A program made the position numbers and the translations under genes. From Spirosoma sp. SC4-14 (GTDB lineage: Bacteria; Bacteroidota; Bacteroidia; Cytophagales; Spirosomataceae), in assembly GCF_037201965.1 (NCBI RefSeq), contig NZ_CP147518.1, positions 6,317,001-6,381,000 on the forward strand: 64,000 bases of DNA. The letters run 5' to 3'. A model generated the notes under the pieces. That model worked only from the letters and a program-made list of their open reading frames with translations. It ran no database searches and was not told where the DNA came from. Shown one piece after another: positions 1 to 7,458 of the stretch. Each line of letters opens with the position of its first letter. Position 1 is the stretch's first letter.

Positions 1-191
1 AGCAGATCCATGTAGTGGAGGTAGATCGGCTTTCGTGTATGCAGCACGCCGTCTTTATCGGGAGGATGAGTCAGTGTATAGTAATCACGACCCGGTATCC
101 TACCTTCAAAAATCCATTTCTGAACCTCCCATTCGGTAGCCACAAAAAGTACTGTTTTCGGGGCTAAGGCGTCGAGTTCCTCGGTAGTCAT
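1..191 (-). CDS. phage hypothetical protein, C-terminal part outside window
   Basis: An open frame starts at the ATG complementary to 189-191 and runs off the left edge after 63 codons. The visible product begins MTTEELDALAPK and shows no recognised domain. Its start overlaps the stop of the upstream gene by ATGA, the coupling used throughout this leftward early operon. Function unknown; it belongs to the Rad52-containing early block. Confidence 0.6.
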   Translation of the reverse strand, partial: MTTEELDALAPKTVLFVATEWEVQKWIFEGRIPGRDYYTLTHPPDKDGVLHTRKPIYLHYMDL

Positions 192-442
192 AAAGGCAGT
201 TTTTTGACGTGCTCAGGGTTGACGGCCTTAACCTTTCCATCCTTATCAGCTTTCACGCGAATCCGACCGGCATCGGTCCAGTTGACGGCAGTCCCTGCGT
301 ACTTGTATCGGAAATAGATGCCTTTATAGACTGAAACCGATACCCGGTCACCCTTCTTAATTTCAGTATTGAGAGAAGCCATTTTAATCAGGATACAACG
401 GGCATAAAAAAAGGACAACAAAAAAATGACGACTCGACTCAT
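188..442 (-). CDS. small phage hypothetical protein
   Basis: This 84-residue product begins with a hydrophobic stretch (VVIFLLSFFY) followed by a basic, beta-rich tail (residues about 25-84, KGDRVSVSVYKG...). The chosen start overlaps the stop of the annealase gene as ATGA, as expected in this operon. A second ATG at 382 would give a soluble 64-residue protein without the hydrophobic start, and I cannot decide between them. The KGDRVSV/GRIRVKAD pattern suggests a small SH3-like barrel, but this is only an impression. Function unknown. Confidence 0.55.
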   Translation of the reverse strand: MSRVVIFLLSFFYARCILIKMASLNTEIKKGDRVSVSVYKGIYFRYKYAGTAVNWTDAGRIRVKADKDGKVKAVNPEHVKKLPL

Positions 443-939
443 GGCTTGTTGGCAGGTTTGGCGTGTTCGGGTTTTAAAACGACTACATCGCGGACGGTTC
501 CGCCAGAGTTGATTTTATCGACCATCTTATCGAGTAGTGGCATGGCCCAATCCGGTATATACTTATCTGTTGTCTGTATAAGTACCCTTGGGAATTCATA
601 CAGCGAACGGCCAAGGCCGAATTGTACGGCCGCACGTTTCATGGCGTCGCTGATACCGCCCTTCACGGGTTCGACGCTGGTGCGGCTGGCTCCGTCGGTC
701 TTCTGCACAATTTCGCCACCAGGGAGTATGGCCGTAATCGTACACAGAAAACCGCCTTCGATTTCCTTTATCTCATTCTGCCAGCCAGCCCAGCCGAACT
801 GATCGTCAAAACGCTGCATGACGCACCTGTTCGTGATGTAGGGTACTGCAACAATCTTCTGACCGTCTTTGGTCTGCGATTGTACGCGCCACTCAATTTC
901 CTGGGGAGTGAGTGGCGCTGTTAATACTGTTAGGTCCAT
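439..939 (-). CDS. Rad52/Rad22-family single-strand annealing protein
   Basis: The 166-residue protein fits the short phage Rad52/Rad22 annealases. These bind single-stranded DNA and anneal complementary strands during phage recombination and replication. The family hallmark is visible at about residues 80-115: KTDGASRTSVEPVKGGISDA followed by a KRAAVQFGLGRSLYE helix, with the N-terminal LTPQEIEWRVQSQ and RFDDQFGWAGW segments before it. The length is normal for the phage subfamily, which lacks the eukaryotic C-terminal half. It lies in the leftward early operon, separate from the replication genes at 39-45 kb, and ends with an ATGA overlap into the next gene. A partner exonuclease, if present, would be left of the window. 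Confidence 0.88.
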   Translation of the reverse strand: MDLTVLTAPLTPQEIEWRVQSQTKDGQKIVAVPYITNRCVMQRFDDQFGWAGWQNEIKEIEGGFLCTITAILPGGEIVQKTDGASRTSVEPVKGGISDAMKRAAVQFGLGRSLYEFPRVLIQTTDKYIPDWAMPLLDKMVDKINSGGTVRDVVVLKPEHAKPANKP

Positions 940-956
940 TTGATTTAGGTAAATAA

Positions 957-1397
957 TTAAAATGCCTTACCATTTAATGTATCCACACCCGCCATCCACT
1001 CAGTAAGGGAGCATGATTGTTTTTGCTCAGCATCAGCCTTGATCATTATCCATACAAGTTTCCTAGTTGGGTCATCATAGCGAACTTGATATTCTTTATA
1101 GTTCTCTGGAGTCAGGCTTTTCGGGTCAACATCTTTATTAATATATATGTGGTCGTATTCTGGGCCAACATAGGTGTAAGAAACGTTATTGGTCCATTTG
1201 TCAAAGGACCCGAATGTGCATTTGTGTACCGAAATGAATGACTCGTTCGGGATTTCAGGCTGTTCATACGTGCCAAGCAACATCTCCAGTGCGACATCGG
1301 CATTGCCTGTTTTTTCGATGATTTCGATTAAGCCATTGATGTCAATTTCAGTTTTACCGAAATAAGCCTTTATGATTTTCTTAACTGCGGGTGTCAT
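957..1397 (-). CDS. phage hypothetical protein
   Basis: A 146-residue acidic/neutral soluble protein with no signal peptide, membrane segment or recognised motif. It starts with a helical segment (MTPAVKKIIKAYFGKTEIDI) and continues with aromatic-rich, probably beta-structured sequence. It lies between the 303-residue gene and the annealase gene, read in the same direction with gaps of 50 and 17 bases, so it is probably co-transcribed with the early recombination block. Function unknown. Confidence 0.7.
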   Translation of the reverse strand: MTPAVKKIIKAYFGKTEIDINGLIEIIEKTGNADVALEMLLGTYEQPEIPNESFISVHKCTFGSFDKWTNNVSYTYVGPEYDHIYINKDVDPKSLTPENYKEYQVRYDDPTRKLVWIMIKADAEQKQSCSLTEWMAGVDTLNGKAF

Positions 1398-1447
1398 TAT
1401 AGTAGTTTTGATTTAGGCCGGGACAAACCCGCCCAGCCATCGGGTTA

Positions 1448-2359
1448 TTAGCATTTTACGCCGGTAAGTCGTTCAGTTACCCAACGAGCGTTAGGTGTTA
1501 GCTGCCGTTGCCATGCCGAATTAGAAGGAGACCATTTGAAACCGCACCGTTTGAGCTCCTGTATCTTATCGGCGCTAGGTTTCTGATCGTGATGAATACG
1601 TAGTCGGTCAGCCTGATAGTCCAGCTTTATGTATCCACCCTCAAACCGGAATTCGGTCTGTAAGCTGCCCTCTTCCTGCTTTTCAGCTTTATATTCTTTT
1701 TGTTGCAGCATTTCCACTCGCTCACGCAACCGACGTATCTGGGCATTATTATTCGTTAGCTCATAGTTTGGAAACCCGATTCGACCGATCCAATCGCCTT
1801 TCAACAGTTTGGCTGCCGCTTCGGGAGTGTGTCCCATTTCCATTAAAGCCATTAGTTGTTCGTCGGAGCCTTTCTTTTTGGTTTGCCGGATAATGGAATT
1901 TGTTTTCTTCATCCAAGCTTGGTGCTGCATTCGCGCATTCAGATTACGCTTTGCCTCGATAAGGGGTGTAATACCTAACTCCGCTTTTTGCTCACGCCGG
2001 GTGCGTCGTTCTATAGCCGCTATGACCCGGCTCCGAAATGTCTGGAATTCATCATAACGACTTCTTGCCATCTTGCTGGCTTTCTGCGCTCTCGCTACCG
2101 GGAAATTAGATGGCCCGACGATGAAGCTACTAGCGCACCGCGTTTCACTGCTCAGATAACTGGAGAAGTATTGCTTATACTTCGTTACGTACCGATCAAT
2201 CGTTGAAGTATCAGCACCTAATGCCCGAAGTCGACTTACATCGCTGTTCAGCCCTGTTTCCGCATCAGAAAGAGTTCGGCTTCCTACCCGATCAGGATTG
2301 AAACTTGTATTATAAAATGCAGCTACGGCCCGTTGGCTGAATTCATTAAGGTTATACAT
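1448..2359 (-). CDS. phage hypothetical protein with C-terminal "GFKWSPS" domain
   Basis: The 303-residue product has a helical, basic N-terminal two thirds (residues 1-200, many Arg/Lys and AEL-type helices), a coiled-coil-like stretch (RRLRERVEMLQQKEYKAEKQ, about residues 208-227) and a small C-terminal domain. That domain contains ADRLRIHHDQKP, GFKWSPSNSAWQRQLT and ends near TGVKC. This C-terminal signature recurs at the ends of phage and conjugative-element proteins of Bacteroidota and Proteobacteria (from memory), where its role is unknown. It is part of the leftward early operon; its stop is 50 bases before the next gene. Confidence 0.75.
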   Translation of the reverse strand: MYNLNEFSQRAVAAFYNTSFNPDRVGSRTLSDAETGLNSDVSRLRALGADTSTIDRYVTKYKQYFSSYLSSETRCASSFIVGPSNFPVARAQKASKMARSRYDEFQTFRSRVIAAIERRTRREQKAELGITPLIEAKRNLNARMQHQAWMKKTNSIIRQTKKKGSDEQLMALMEMGHTPEAAAKLLKGDWIGRIGFPNYELTNNNAQIRRLRERVEMLQQKEYKAEKQEEGSLQTEFRFEGGYIKLDYQADRLRIHHDQKPSADKIQELKRCGFKWSPSNSAWQRQLTPNARWVTERLTGVKC

Positions 2360-2365
2360 AATGTA

Positions 2366-2539
2366 TTATGATTTAAGGCGCTCAATATCTTCTTCCAATT
2401 CTTCGATTTTCGCTTCGCAGTAGTCGATGTTTACATCGTGTGGATTGGACTCTCGTAGCATAGACAGCCACTGTTTCCATTCCTGCAGTTGCCGCTCTGT
2501 CAAATCGAGTACAGAGGTAATGTTTTCCAAACGTCGCAT
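2366..2539 (-). CDS. 57-residue phage protein, tandem paralogue 1
   Basis: An open frame of 58 codons starts at the ATG complementary to 2537-2539. The product is a short, highly charged helical protein with LTERQLQEWKQWL near residue 12 and IDYCEAKIEELEEDIERL at the end. It has the same length as, and clear similarity to, the product of the adjacent upstream gene at 2600-2773. Shared positions include L..(R/K)QL(Q/K)(Q/E)W near the start, NPHD/DPNDS in the middle and (D/G)YC(E/D) near the end, so the pair arose by duplication. The shape suggests a helical hairpin. Function unknown. Confidence 0.7.
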   Translation of the reverse strand: MRRLENITSVLDLTERQLQEWKQWLSMLRESNPHDVNIDYCEAKIEELEEDIERLKS

Positions 2540-2599
2540 AAGGGTTGTCAGAAAATGGCCGGGACGTATATCCCGGCCGTGAATGAGTAGAACGAATAC

Positions 2600-2773
2600 T
2601 TAATCAGCCAGCCGGTTAACCTCTGCCTGAATGTTTACAATGCGACGGTCGCAATAGCCGATGCGTGAGTCGTTAGGATCTGCCAATGATAGATTGGCTT
2701 TCAGGTCCTCCCATTGTTTGAGCTGCTGCTTATTGAGTTCGAGCAGGGGGTTTGGTTGCGTCGTCTGTTCCAT
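2600..2773 (-). CDS. 57-residue phage protein, tandem paralogue 2
   Basis: This 58-codon frame starts at the ATG complementary to 2771-2773 and encodes MEQTTQPNPLLELNKQQLKQ followed by a helical, charged segment ending RIVNIQAEVNRLAD. It is the paralogue of the 57-residue protein at 2366-2539: equal length and a shared LxxxQLKxW...DPNDxxIxYCxxxI pattern. It is two bases from the stop-side neighbour at 2776-3084, so the genes are co-transcribed. Function unknown. Confidence 0.7.
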   Translation of the reverse strand: MEQTTQPNPLLELNKQQLKQWEDLKANLSLADPNDSRIGYCDRRIVNIQAEVNRLAD

Positions 2774-2775
2774 GC

Positions 2776-3084
2776 CTATTCATTATCCATGATGAGACGA
2801 TCAACCCGGCAGCTACGTACAGCATCGACTGTCACGTCGAAATAGGTAATCACGAGCGGATTGTAGGGCTTTGGCCTGGCGTCAGGCTTCGGCGCTGGCA
2901 TGAGCTTATTGAAACCAATTGCATACCGTTCGGTGCCGTCCTCTTTCCGGTAGAAGAAGCCGGTAGCTTTTTCAGCCATCTGCGCCTTCAATTTGATAGC
3001 AACCCACGCACGCTTAAGCGCTGCGGATAAACTTTGGCTCAGCTTCGGAAGCTGAGCGGCAAGGATCATTACTGATTTTTTCAT
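2776..3084 (-). CDS. WYL_2/DUF2693-like small SH3-barrel phage protein
   Basis: First gene of the left early operon, directly downstream of the duplicated early promoter/operator. The 102-residue product has an N-terminal helical part (residues 1-40, LSAALKRAWVAIKLKAQM) and a segment FFYRKEDGTERYAIGF (about 43-58). That pattern resembles the small phage/plasmid family DUF2693 (also called WYL_2), whose members have an F.K.DG..R.A.G signature and no established biochemical role. The C-terminal 45 residues (PKPDARPKPYNPLVITYFDV...) are consistent with a beta-structured tail. The family assignment is from memory and tentative. Confidence 0.7.
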   Translation of the reverse strand: MKKSVMILAAQLPKLSQSLSAALKRAWVAIKLKAQMAEKATGFFYRKEDGTERYAIGFNKLMPAPKPDARPKPYNPLVITYFDVTVDAVRSCRVDRLIMDNE

Positions 3085-3092
3085 CTTATCGT

Positions 3093-3160
3093 GTTGTTAA
3101 ACTACGTGGTAAAATTGCAAATCGTTCGTTTAATATGCAAGTCAAATTGCAAAAATATTT
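3093..3160 (-). promoter_or_regulatory. early promoter/operator, copy 1 (drives 3084 leftward)
   Basis: About 65 bases just upstream of the first gene of the left early operon are nearly identical to 45578-45647, upstream of the other leftward early operon. Conserved blocks are GTTGTTAAACTAC, GTAAAATTGCAAA, GTTCGTTT.AT.TGCAAG and TCAAATTGCAAAAA. Read leftward, TTTG and a GTTTGC-like box occur in the roughly right spacing for a Bacteroidota -33/-7 promoter in the 45 kb copy. The repeated TTGCAA half-sites also occur in the large inverted repeat beside the repressor gene, so I infer a shared repressor-binding site. Confidence 0.7.
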
Positions 3161-3305
3161 AGCAACTAACTTATTTTACCTATTTAGGAATAGTGATTTT
3201 GCGGGAATGATCGAAGAAAGATATTTTTATAGTTGCAGAAAATGCGCACAATAAGCAACCGATCTTTTACCGTACAAATTCTATCTCTTTTCTCGACTAA
3301 ACGCC

Positions 3306-3776
3306 ATGAGCGAAACCACTCTAATTGATCAGGCAGTAGTTGCCGAACCCATCGTTACACCTACCGTTTATTACCCAAATTCAATCAAGTCCCAGCACCA
3401 GCCCAGCGCCATTTTCCGGTTTAATAATGGCGAGATTGGCATCCGTAAGGGCTTGTATCAACTGCTCGGCTCCGAGCAGGTACGCTTTGTGCTATTTGTC
3501 GAGTACAAAGGCGAGCTTTACATCACACGCACTGATGATCGACACGCGTTTTGGGTGAACATCTGTAAGAAAAATGACCTGTTCACCTCGGCTATGATCT
3601 GCCACAAAACATTCGTTCGGGATCTGATGCGTCGAATGGGCCTGGGCCCAGGCGATGATTATTCGGTCGACGTGGCTCCTCACACAGTTATGGCTAATGA
3701 AATCAATGCCGATCCGGCCAAATACCCCTACCCGCTTTATCGAATTTGTCTGGACAAAAAACTGAATCGGCAATGA
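3306..3776 (+). CDS. phage hypothetical protein
   Basis: A 156-residue soluble protein, first gene of the rightward block. It has no recognised motif. The central part (residues 35-90: IFRFNNGEIGIRKGLYQLLG, VRFVLFVEYKGELYITRTDD) looks like a small alpha/beta or barrel domain. The end overlaps the methyltransferase start by ATGA, so the two are translationally coupled, and a DNA-related or regulatory role would fit. The 221-base upstream gap holds the promoters of both this gene and the divergent leftward operon. Confidence 0.7.
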   Translation: MSETTLIDQAVVAEPIVTPTVYYPNSIKSQHQPSAIFRFNNGEIGIRKGLYQLLGSEQVRFVLFVEYKGELYITRTDDRHAFWVNICKKNDLFTSAMICHKTFVRDLMRRMGLGPGDDYSVDVAPHTVMANEINADPAKYPYPLYRICLDKKLNRQ

Positions 3777-5188
3777 GTGAAATCAAAGACGCCCATATCG
3801 ACGATTTCACGCTCGATGATCGCAATGCCAACACGGGCACAGACGAAGGCCGCAAGCTTCTTTCTAAATCAGTTCAGCAGCTAGGCCTCGGCCGATCAAT
3901 CGTTTCTGACCGTTCGGGCAAACTGATCGCAGGAAACAAAACCTATGAGGCCGCTAAAGAAGCGGGGATCGAAAAAGTTGTCGTTGTCGAAACCGATGGC
4001 GATACGTTAGTCGTCGTTCAGCGAACGGACCTCGATATCAACTCAAAGCGCGGCCGAGAGTTGGCATTAGCCGACAACAAAGTCTCAGAAGCGAACCTGC
4101 GATTCGATGAACAGGTAGTGGCCGATCTCGCTGCGGAATTCGACATTAATCTGGAAGAATGGGGCTTTGAACTCCCCGAGGAAGAAGGAGGAGGCAGCTC
4201 AGACTCTGGCAAGTCAGGCGTACTGAATGAACGCTTTATCGTTCCTCCCTTTACTGTCTTAGACACGCGTCAGGGCTATTGGCAGGACAGAAAGAAAGCC
4301 TGGCTCGAATTAGGCTTTCAATCAGAAGCCGGCCGCTCAGAGAACCTGACATATGCCGATTCAGCGCAAGCGCCCGGCATCTACAAAGTTAAAAACCAGT
4401 TGCGCAACGACCTGAACCGTGAGCCAACCTGGGACGAAGTGCACGCGTATTGCGATAAGCACGGTATTGCTACACAGTCGACAACATCCATTTTCGATCC
4501 GGTACTCTGTGAGCTGGCTTATCGCTGGTTTATTCCGGCTGGTGGACATATTTATGATCCCTTCGCTGGTGGCTCTGTTCGTGGCCTCGTTGCCGCTAAA
4601 CTCGGCTATCAATACACGGGTGTAGATCTCCGTTCCGAACAGGTTGAGGAAAACCGCCAACAGGCCCTCTCTTTACTGAGTAGTCTGCCTGATGCTCCCG
4701 TCTGGATCTGCGGCAATAGCCTGGACACAGCCAGGATCATGGCTGGGCAAACCGTCGATTTTGTCTTTACCTGTCCGCCCTACTTTGATCTCGAAGTCTA
4801 TAGTGATGACCCGTCCGACCTATCCAATATGGAATTTGACGAATTCAGCCGACAATACATTGAGATCATCCGGCAATCTGTGGCGCTCCTGAAACCGAAT
4901 CGCTTTGCGTGCCTGGTTATTGGTGACGTGCGCGATCAGAAAGGATATTACAGAAATCTGATTGGTCTGACTGTCGACGCATTCGAGGCCGCTGGTGCCC
5001 GCTACTACAATGAGGCCGTACTGGTCACGCAGGTAGCTTCGGCCGCCATACGAGCCAACCAATTTCTGAAAGGACGTAAGCTGGTTAAGACTCATCAAAA
5101 CGTGCTGGTTTTCTATAAGGGTGATCCCAAACAGATCAAGCAGGAATTGGGCGATATTGAGGTAAGCTGGCCAGAGGAAACAGACTAA
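3773..5188 (+). CDS. ParB-like domain / DNA methyltransferase fusion
   Basis: The start at 3773 (MSEIKDAHIDDF) is chosen because it overlaps the previous stop as ATGA; an in-frame ATG at 3746 would only add nine residues. Residues 1-130 form a ParB-like N-terminal domain (IAGNKTYEAAKEAGI, ALADNKVSE). From about residue 240 there is an S-adenosylmethionine-dependent methyltransferase: motif X/I region FDPVLCELAYRW and YDPFAGGSVRG (DPFAGG at 262-267), and catalytic motif IV TCPPYFDLE (333-341). The S/T-PPY type motif IV means an exocyclic amino group of adenine or cytosine is modified. It lies upstream of the terminase with no restriction enzyme nearby, which fits phage self-protection or packaging-linked modification. 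Confidence 0.88.
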   Translation: MSEIKDAHIDDFTLDDRNANTGTDEGRKLLSKSVQQLGLGRSIVSDRSGKLIAGNKTYEAAKEAGIEKVVVVETDGDTLVVVQRTDLDINSKRGRELALADNKVSEANLRFDEQVVADLAAEFDINLEEWGFELPEEEGGGSSDSGKSGVLNERFIVPPFTVLDTRQGYWQDRKKAWLELGFQSEAGRSENLTYADSAQAPGIYKVKNQLRNDLNREPTWDEVHAYCDKHGIATQSTTSIFDPVLCELAYRWFIPAGGHIYDPFAGGSVRGLVAAKLGYQYTGVDLRSEQVEENRQQALSLLSSLPDAPVWICGNSLDTARIMAGQTVDFVFTCPPYFDLEVYSDDPSDLSNMEFDEFSRQYIEIIRQSVALLKPNRFACLVIGDVRDQKGYYRNLIGLTVDAFEAAGARYYNEAVLVTQVASAAIRANQFLKGRKLVKTHQNVLVFYKGDPKQIKQELGDIEVSWPEETD

Positions 5189-5199
5189 AATCAGGCCGC

Positions 5200-5225
5200 T
5201 ATTCTAATACCATAGTATTCTAATA
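5200..5225 (+). repeat. two 10-bp direct repeats upstream of the terminase genes
   Basis: The decamer TATTCTAATA occurs at 5200-5209 and again at 5216-5225, 16 bases start to start, in the 47-base gap between the methyltransferase and the small terminase gene. Spacing of about one and a half helical turns suggests a protein-binding site (late-gene activator or a packaging recognition site). The role is inference only. Confidence 0.5.
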
Positions 5226-5235
5226 ATCGCGCCCT

Positions 5236-5802
5236 ATGCCGCAACATTCAGAAGACGAGATCGCCAGCCGACGAGCCACTGTTTCAAACCTGTATCGGAA
5301 AGGTTGGACGCAGATGGAAATTGCCGATGAGGTTGGCGTTTCTCAGGGCCAAATCAGCCAGGATCTGGAAGCCATCCGAATCGAGTGGCGGAATTCGATG
5401 CTTATGGACTTCAACGAAAAAAAGGCGGAGGAGCTGGCGAAGATTGATTATCGAGAACAAATACTCTGGCAGGCCTGGGAACGCTCGATGCAGCCGCTCA
5501 AAAAGAAATCTACCAAGATGAAGGGCGAAGTTGATACCGGGCAAAGGTATCAAGACAAGAAGAAGAATCAGCAGGTCAAAAACCTTGAAACGACTGAAAC
5601 GACAGAGGAACGGCTGGGCGATCCGCGCTACATGCAGGGTATTGAACGCTGTGCTCAGCAACGTATTGAACTGTTAGGATTAGCCGCACCTATCAAAGTA
5701 GCCCAGACGGACCCCGAAGGGAAAGCGGTGGCGGCTCGGACCTGGCGACTAATTGATCATACTGGCGGGAAACCGGTTCCCGCTCCTGACGACATTTATT
5801 AA
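5236..5802 (+). CDS. HTH protein, probable terminase small subunit
   Basis: The 188-residue protein carries an N-terminal helix-turn-helix (residues 20-50: YRKGWTQMEIADEVGVSQGQ followed by ISQDL), then a long charged helical region (residues 55-130) and a C-terminal segment with RIELLGLAAP. An N-terminal HTH, an oligomerising helical middle and a position immediately upstream of the large terminase gene are the usual features of a small terminase, which recognises the packaging site on phage DNA. No specific family was identified. An alternative is a transcriptional regulator of the late genes, since the HTH is of the generic phage/ECF type. Confidence 0.7.
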   Translation: MPQHSEDEIASRRATVSNLYRKGWTQMEIADEVGVSQGQISQDLEAIRIEWRNSMLMDFNEKKAEELAKIDYREQILWQAWERSMQPLKKKSTKMKGEVDTGQRYQDKKKNQQVKNLETTETTEERLGDPRYMQGIERCAQQRIELLGLAAPIKVAQTDPEGKAVAARTWRLIDHTGGKPVPAPDDIY

Positions 5803-5816
5803 TGTAACTTCTGAGC

Positions 5817-5987
5817 ATGATCGTAAAAAACCAGCATCTCGACAAAGCGCAGGTCGCACGAATGAAGGCAGTTTATGGTATGAGCCATAGCCAAATACTG
5901 GCAGCTGCTCAGGCTATCGTTGATCCGACGGAGCTTAACCGCCAGCGCCCAAATCCATCCAAACGAGGCCGTCGCTTCGTTCGCTGA
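5817..5987 (+). CDS. 56-residue basic phage protein
   Basis: A 57-codon frame between the small and large terminase genes begins MIVKNQHLDKAQVARMKAVY and ends with an Arg-rich tail (KRGRRFVR). The middle (MSHSQILAAAQAIVDP) could form a short helix-turn-helix-like hairpin. The gap to the large terminase is 24 bases. The basic tail suggests nucleic-acid binding; function unknown. Confidence 0.6.
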   Translation: MIVKNQHLDKAQVARMKAVYGMSHSQILAAAQAIVDPTELNRQRPNPSKRGRRFVR

Positions 5988-6011
5988 TTCAGGCCACAGT
6001 AAATTCTAGGG

Positions 6012-7277
6012 ATGTTTGCCTGCAATCCCGTTTTTGAACCTGTCTTTCACGCGTCTGATGCCGTCCGATACATCCACCTTTGGGGTGGTCGTGGTCGTGG
6101 CGGCTCATTCTTCGCCACGGAATACGCTCTGTCCTGTCTCATGGATGAGGTGTATTTCCGTGGCTATTTAATGCGTGCGGTTCACAAGGATATCCGGGAG
6201 TCGCTTTGGCGGGACTTGATGGACCGCATCGACGAGAAAGAAGAACAGGGACTGCTCGACAGGAAAGATTTCAAGATCAATACCAACGATATGTCGGTTG
6301 TTTACCTACCTACAGGTAATACAATCCGCTCTCGTGGTTTCAAGAAATCATCGAAAGGGCAGACGGCAAAAATGAAGTCGATTGCTGGCGCAACGCACGT
6401 TTTCGTCGAAGAAGCCGAGGAGATTGAAGAGGCTGATTTCAACCAGCTCGATGACTCCCTGCGGACCGTAAAAGGTGAACTTCGGGTGTTTCTGATCTTC
6501 AACCCACCGAAGAAAAACCACTGGATTCTCAAGCGCTGGTATATCCTCGAAGAGAGCCGCGTCCCCGGTTATTATATCGGTCGCGCCAAAAAACAGGACA
6601 ATTTCCTCTCTATCTTTTCGACGTATCATAACAACCGGGCGAATCTTAATCAGCAAACGATTGACAACTTTGAAGCCTACAAAGATCGGGATGAAGAACA
6701 CTATTATACCGTCGTCCGTGGTCTGATCAGCGAAGGAGCCAAAGGGCGTATTTACAAGAAATGGAAAGCTATTACTAATACCGACTTCAATGCGTTGCCC
6801 TACACGCCCTATTACGTGCTCGACTTTGGCTACGGTGGTGATCCGCTGGCCTTCGGAATGGTCAAACGGCACAATAAACGCCGTTATGCCAAGCAATTAA
6901 TATACGGAACCGAGATTGGTGATGATGAATTAGTACGTCGATTGAGGGCACTTAAAGTCGGCGGCCGTCCTATCGTTGCCGATTCAGCCGAACCCAAAAG
7001 CATAGCCAAACTGCGCCAGGAGGGCTTTAATGTCATCGCAGCCCGAAAAACACCGGATTCCGTCCGTACGGGTATTAGGACCATGCAAAACCTGGAATGG
7101 TATTACACGGACGATTCCAGCGACCTAATCTTTGAATATCAGGAGTACAAATGGGTTCTCGATGAAAACAAGAACATGACCTCTGAGCCCGAAGACAAGA
7201 ACAACCACATGATGGATGCGCTCCGTTACGGCGAGATAACCGACCCCTGGGGCGGTGGGGACATTGAGCACAATTAA
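6012..7277 (+). CDS. terL: terminase large subunit (packaging ATPase/nuclease)
   Basis: The 421-residue protein is a phage large terminase, the motor that packages DNA into the prohead and cuts the concatemer. The ATPase half shows a Walker-A position at residues 25-32 with the deviant sequence GGRGRGGS, a Walker-B THVFVEEAEEI (129-138, acidic pair E133/E134) and a coupling motif VFLIFNPPKK (159-168). The RNase-H-like nuclease half has YVLDFGYGGDP (D271), VADSAEP (D324/E327) and NNHMMDALRY (D402), the expected three acidic positions. The usual P-loop lysine is replaced by glycine at residue 31. Length is normal. Portal follows two genes downstream. Confidence 0.93.
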   Translation: MFACNPVFEPVFHASDAVRYIHLWGGRGRGGSFFATEYALSCLMDEVYFRGYLMRAVHKDIRESLWRDLMDRIDEKEEQGLLDRKDFKINTNDMSVVYLPTGNTIRSRGFKKSSKGQTAKMKSIAGATHVFVEEAEEIEEADFNQLDDSLRTVKGELRVFLIFNPPKKNHWILKRWYILEESRVPGYYIGRAKKQDNFLSIFSTYHNNRANLNQQTIDNFEAYKDRDEEHYYTVVRGLISEGAKGRIYKKWKAITNTDFNALPYTPYYVLDFGYGGDPLAFGMVKRHNKRRYAKQLIYGTEIGDDELVRRLRALKVGGRPIVADSAEPKSIAKLRQEGFNVIAARKTPDSVRTGIRTMQNLEWYYTDDSSDLIFEYQEYKWVLDENKNMTSEPEDKNNHMMDALRYGEITDPWGGGDIEHN

Positions 7278-7331
7278 AGCCCCTTTTCTATCTTCAAAAC
7301 GCAGTCGCCTTGCTGGTGTAGGTCAACGGAT

Positions 7332-7367
7332 GGAAGAGGGAGTGATAATGACGTCATAAACTCTTCC
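7332..7367 (+). repeat. nested inverted repeat in terminase-downstream gap
   Basis: In the 181-base gap 7278-7458, arms GGAAGAG (7332-7338) and CTCTTCC (7361-7367) enclose a perfect 10-bp palindrome ATGACGTCAT (7348-7357). No T-tract follows, so it is not a classic terminator. It may be a protein site or RNA structure. Confidence 0.4.
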
Positions 7368-7458
7368 GGCCGATTCCCATCGCAGCCACTGCACTGCACC
7401 TACCAGCTATTACGGGTTCTGACTGTTTACCGCTGTCACTTATCCCCTTTTTATAGCA

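Noticed and set aside
6348..6896. 182-codon minus-strand frame opposite the terminase
   Set aside because: The plus strand shows terminase ATPase and nuclease motifs throughout; the reverse frame lacks any domain.
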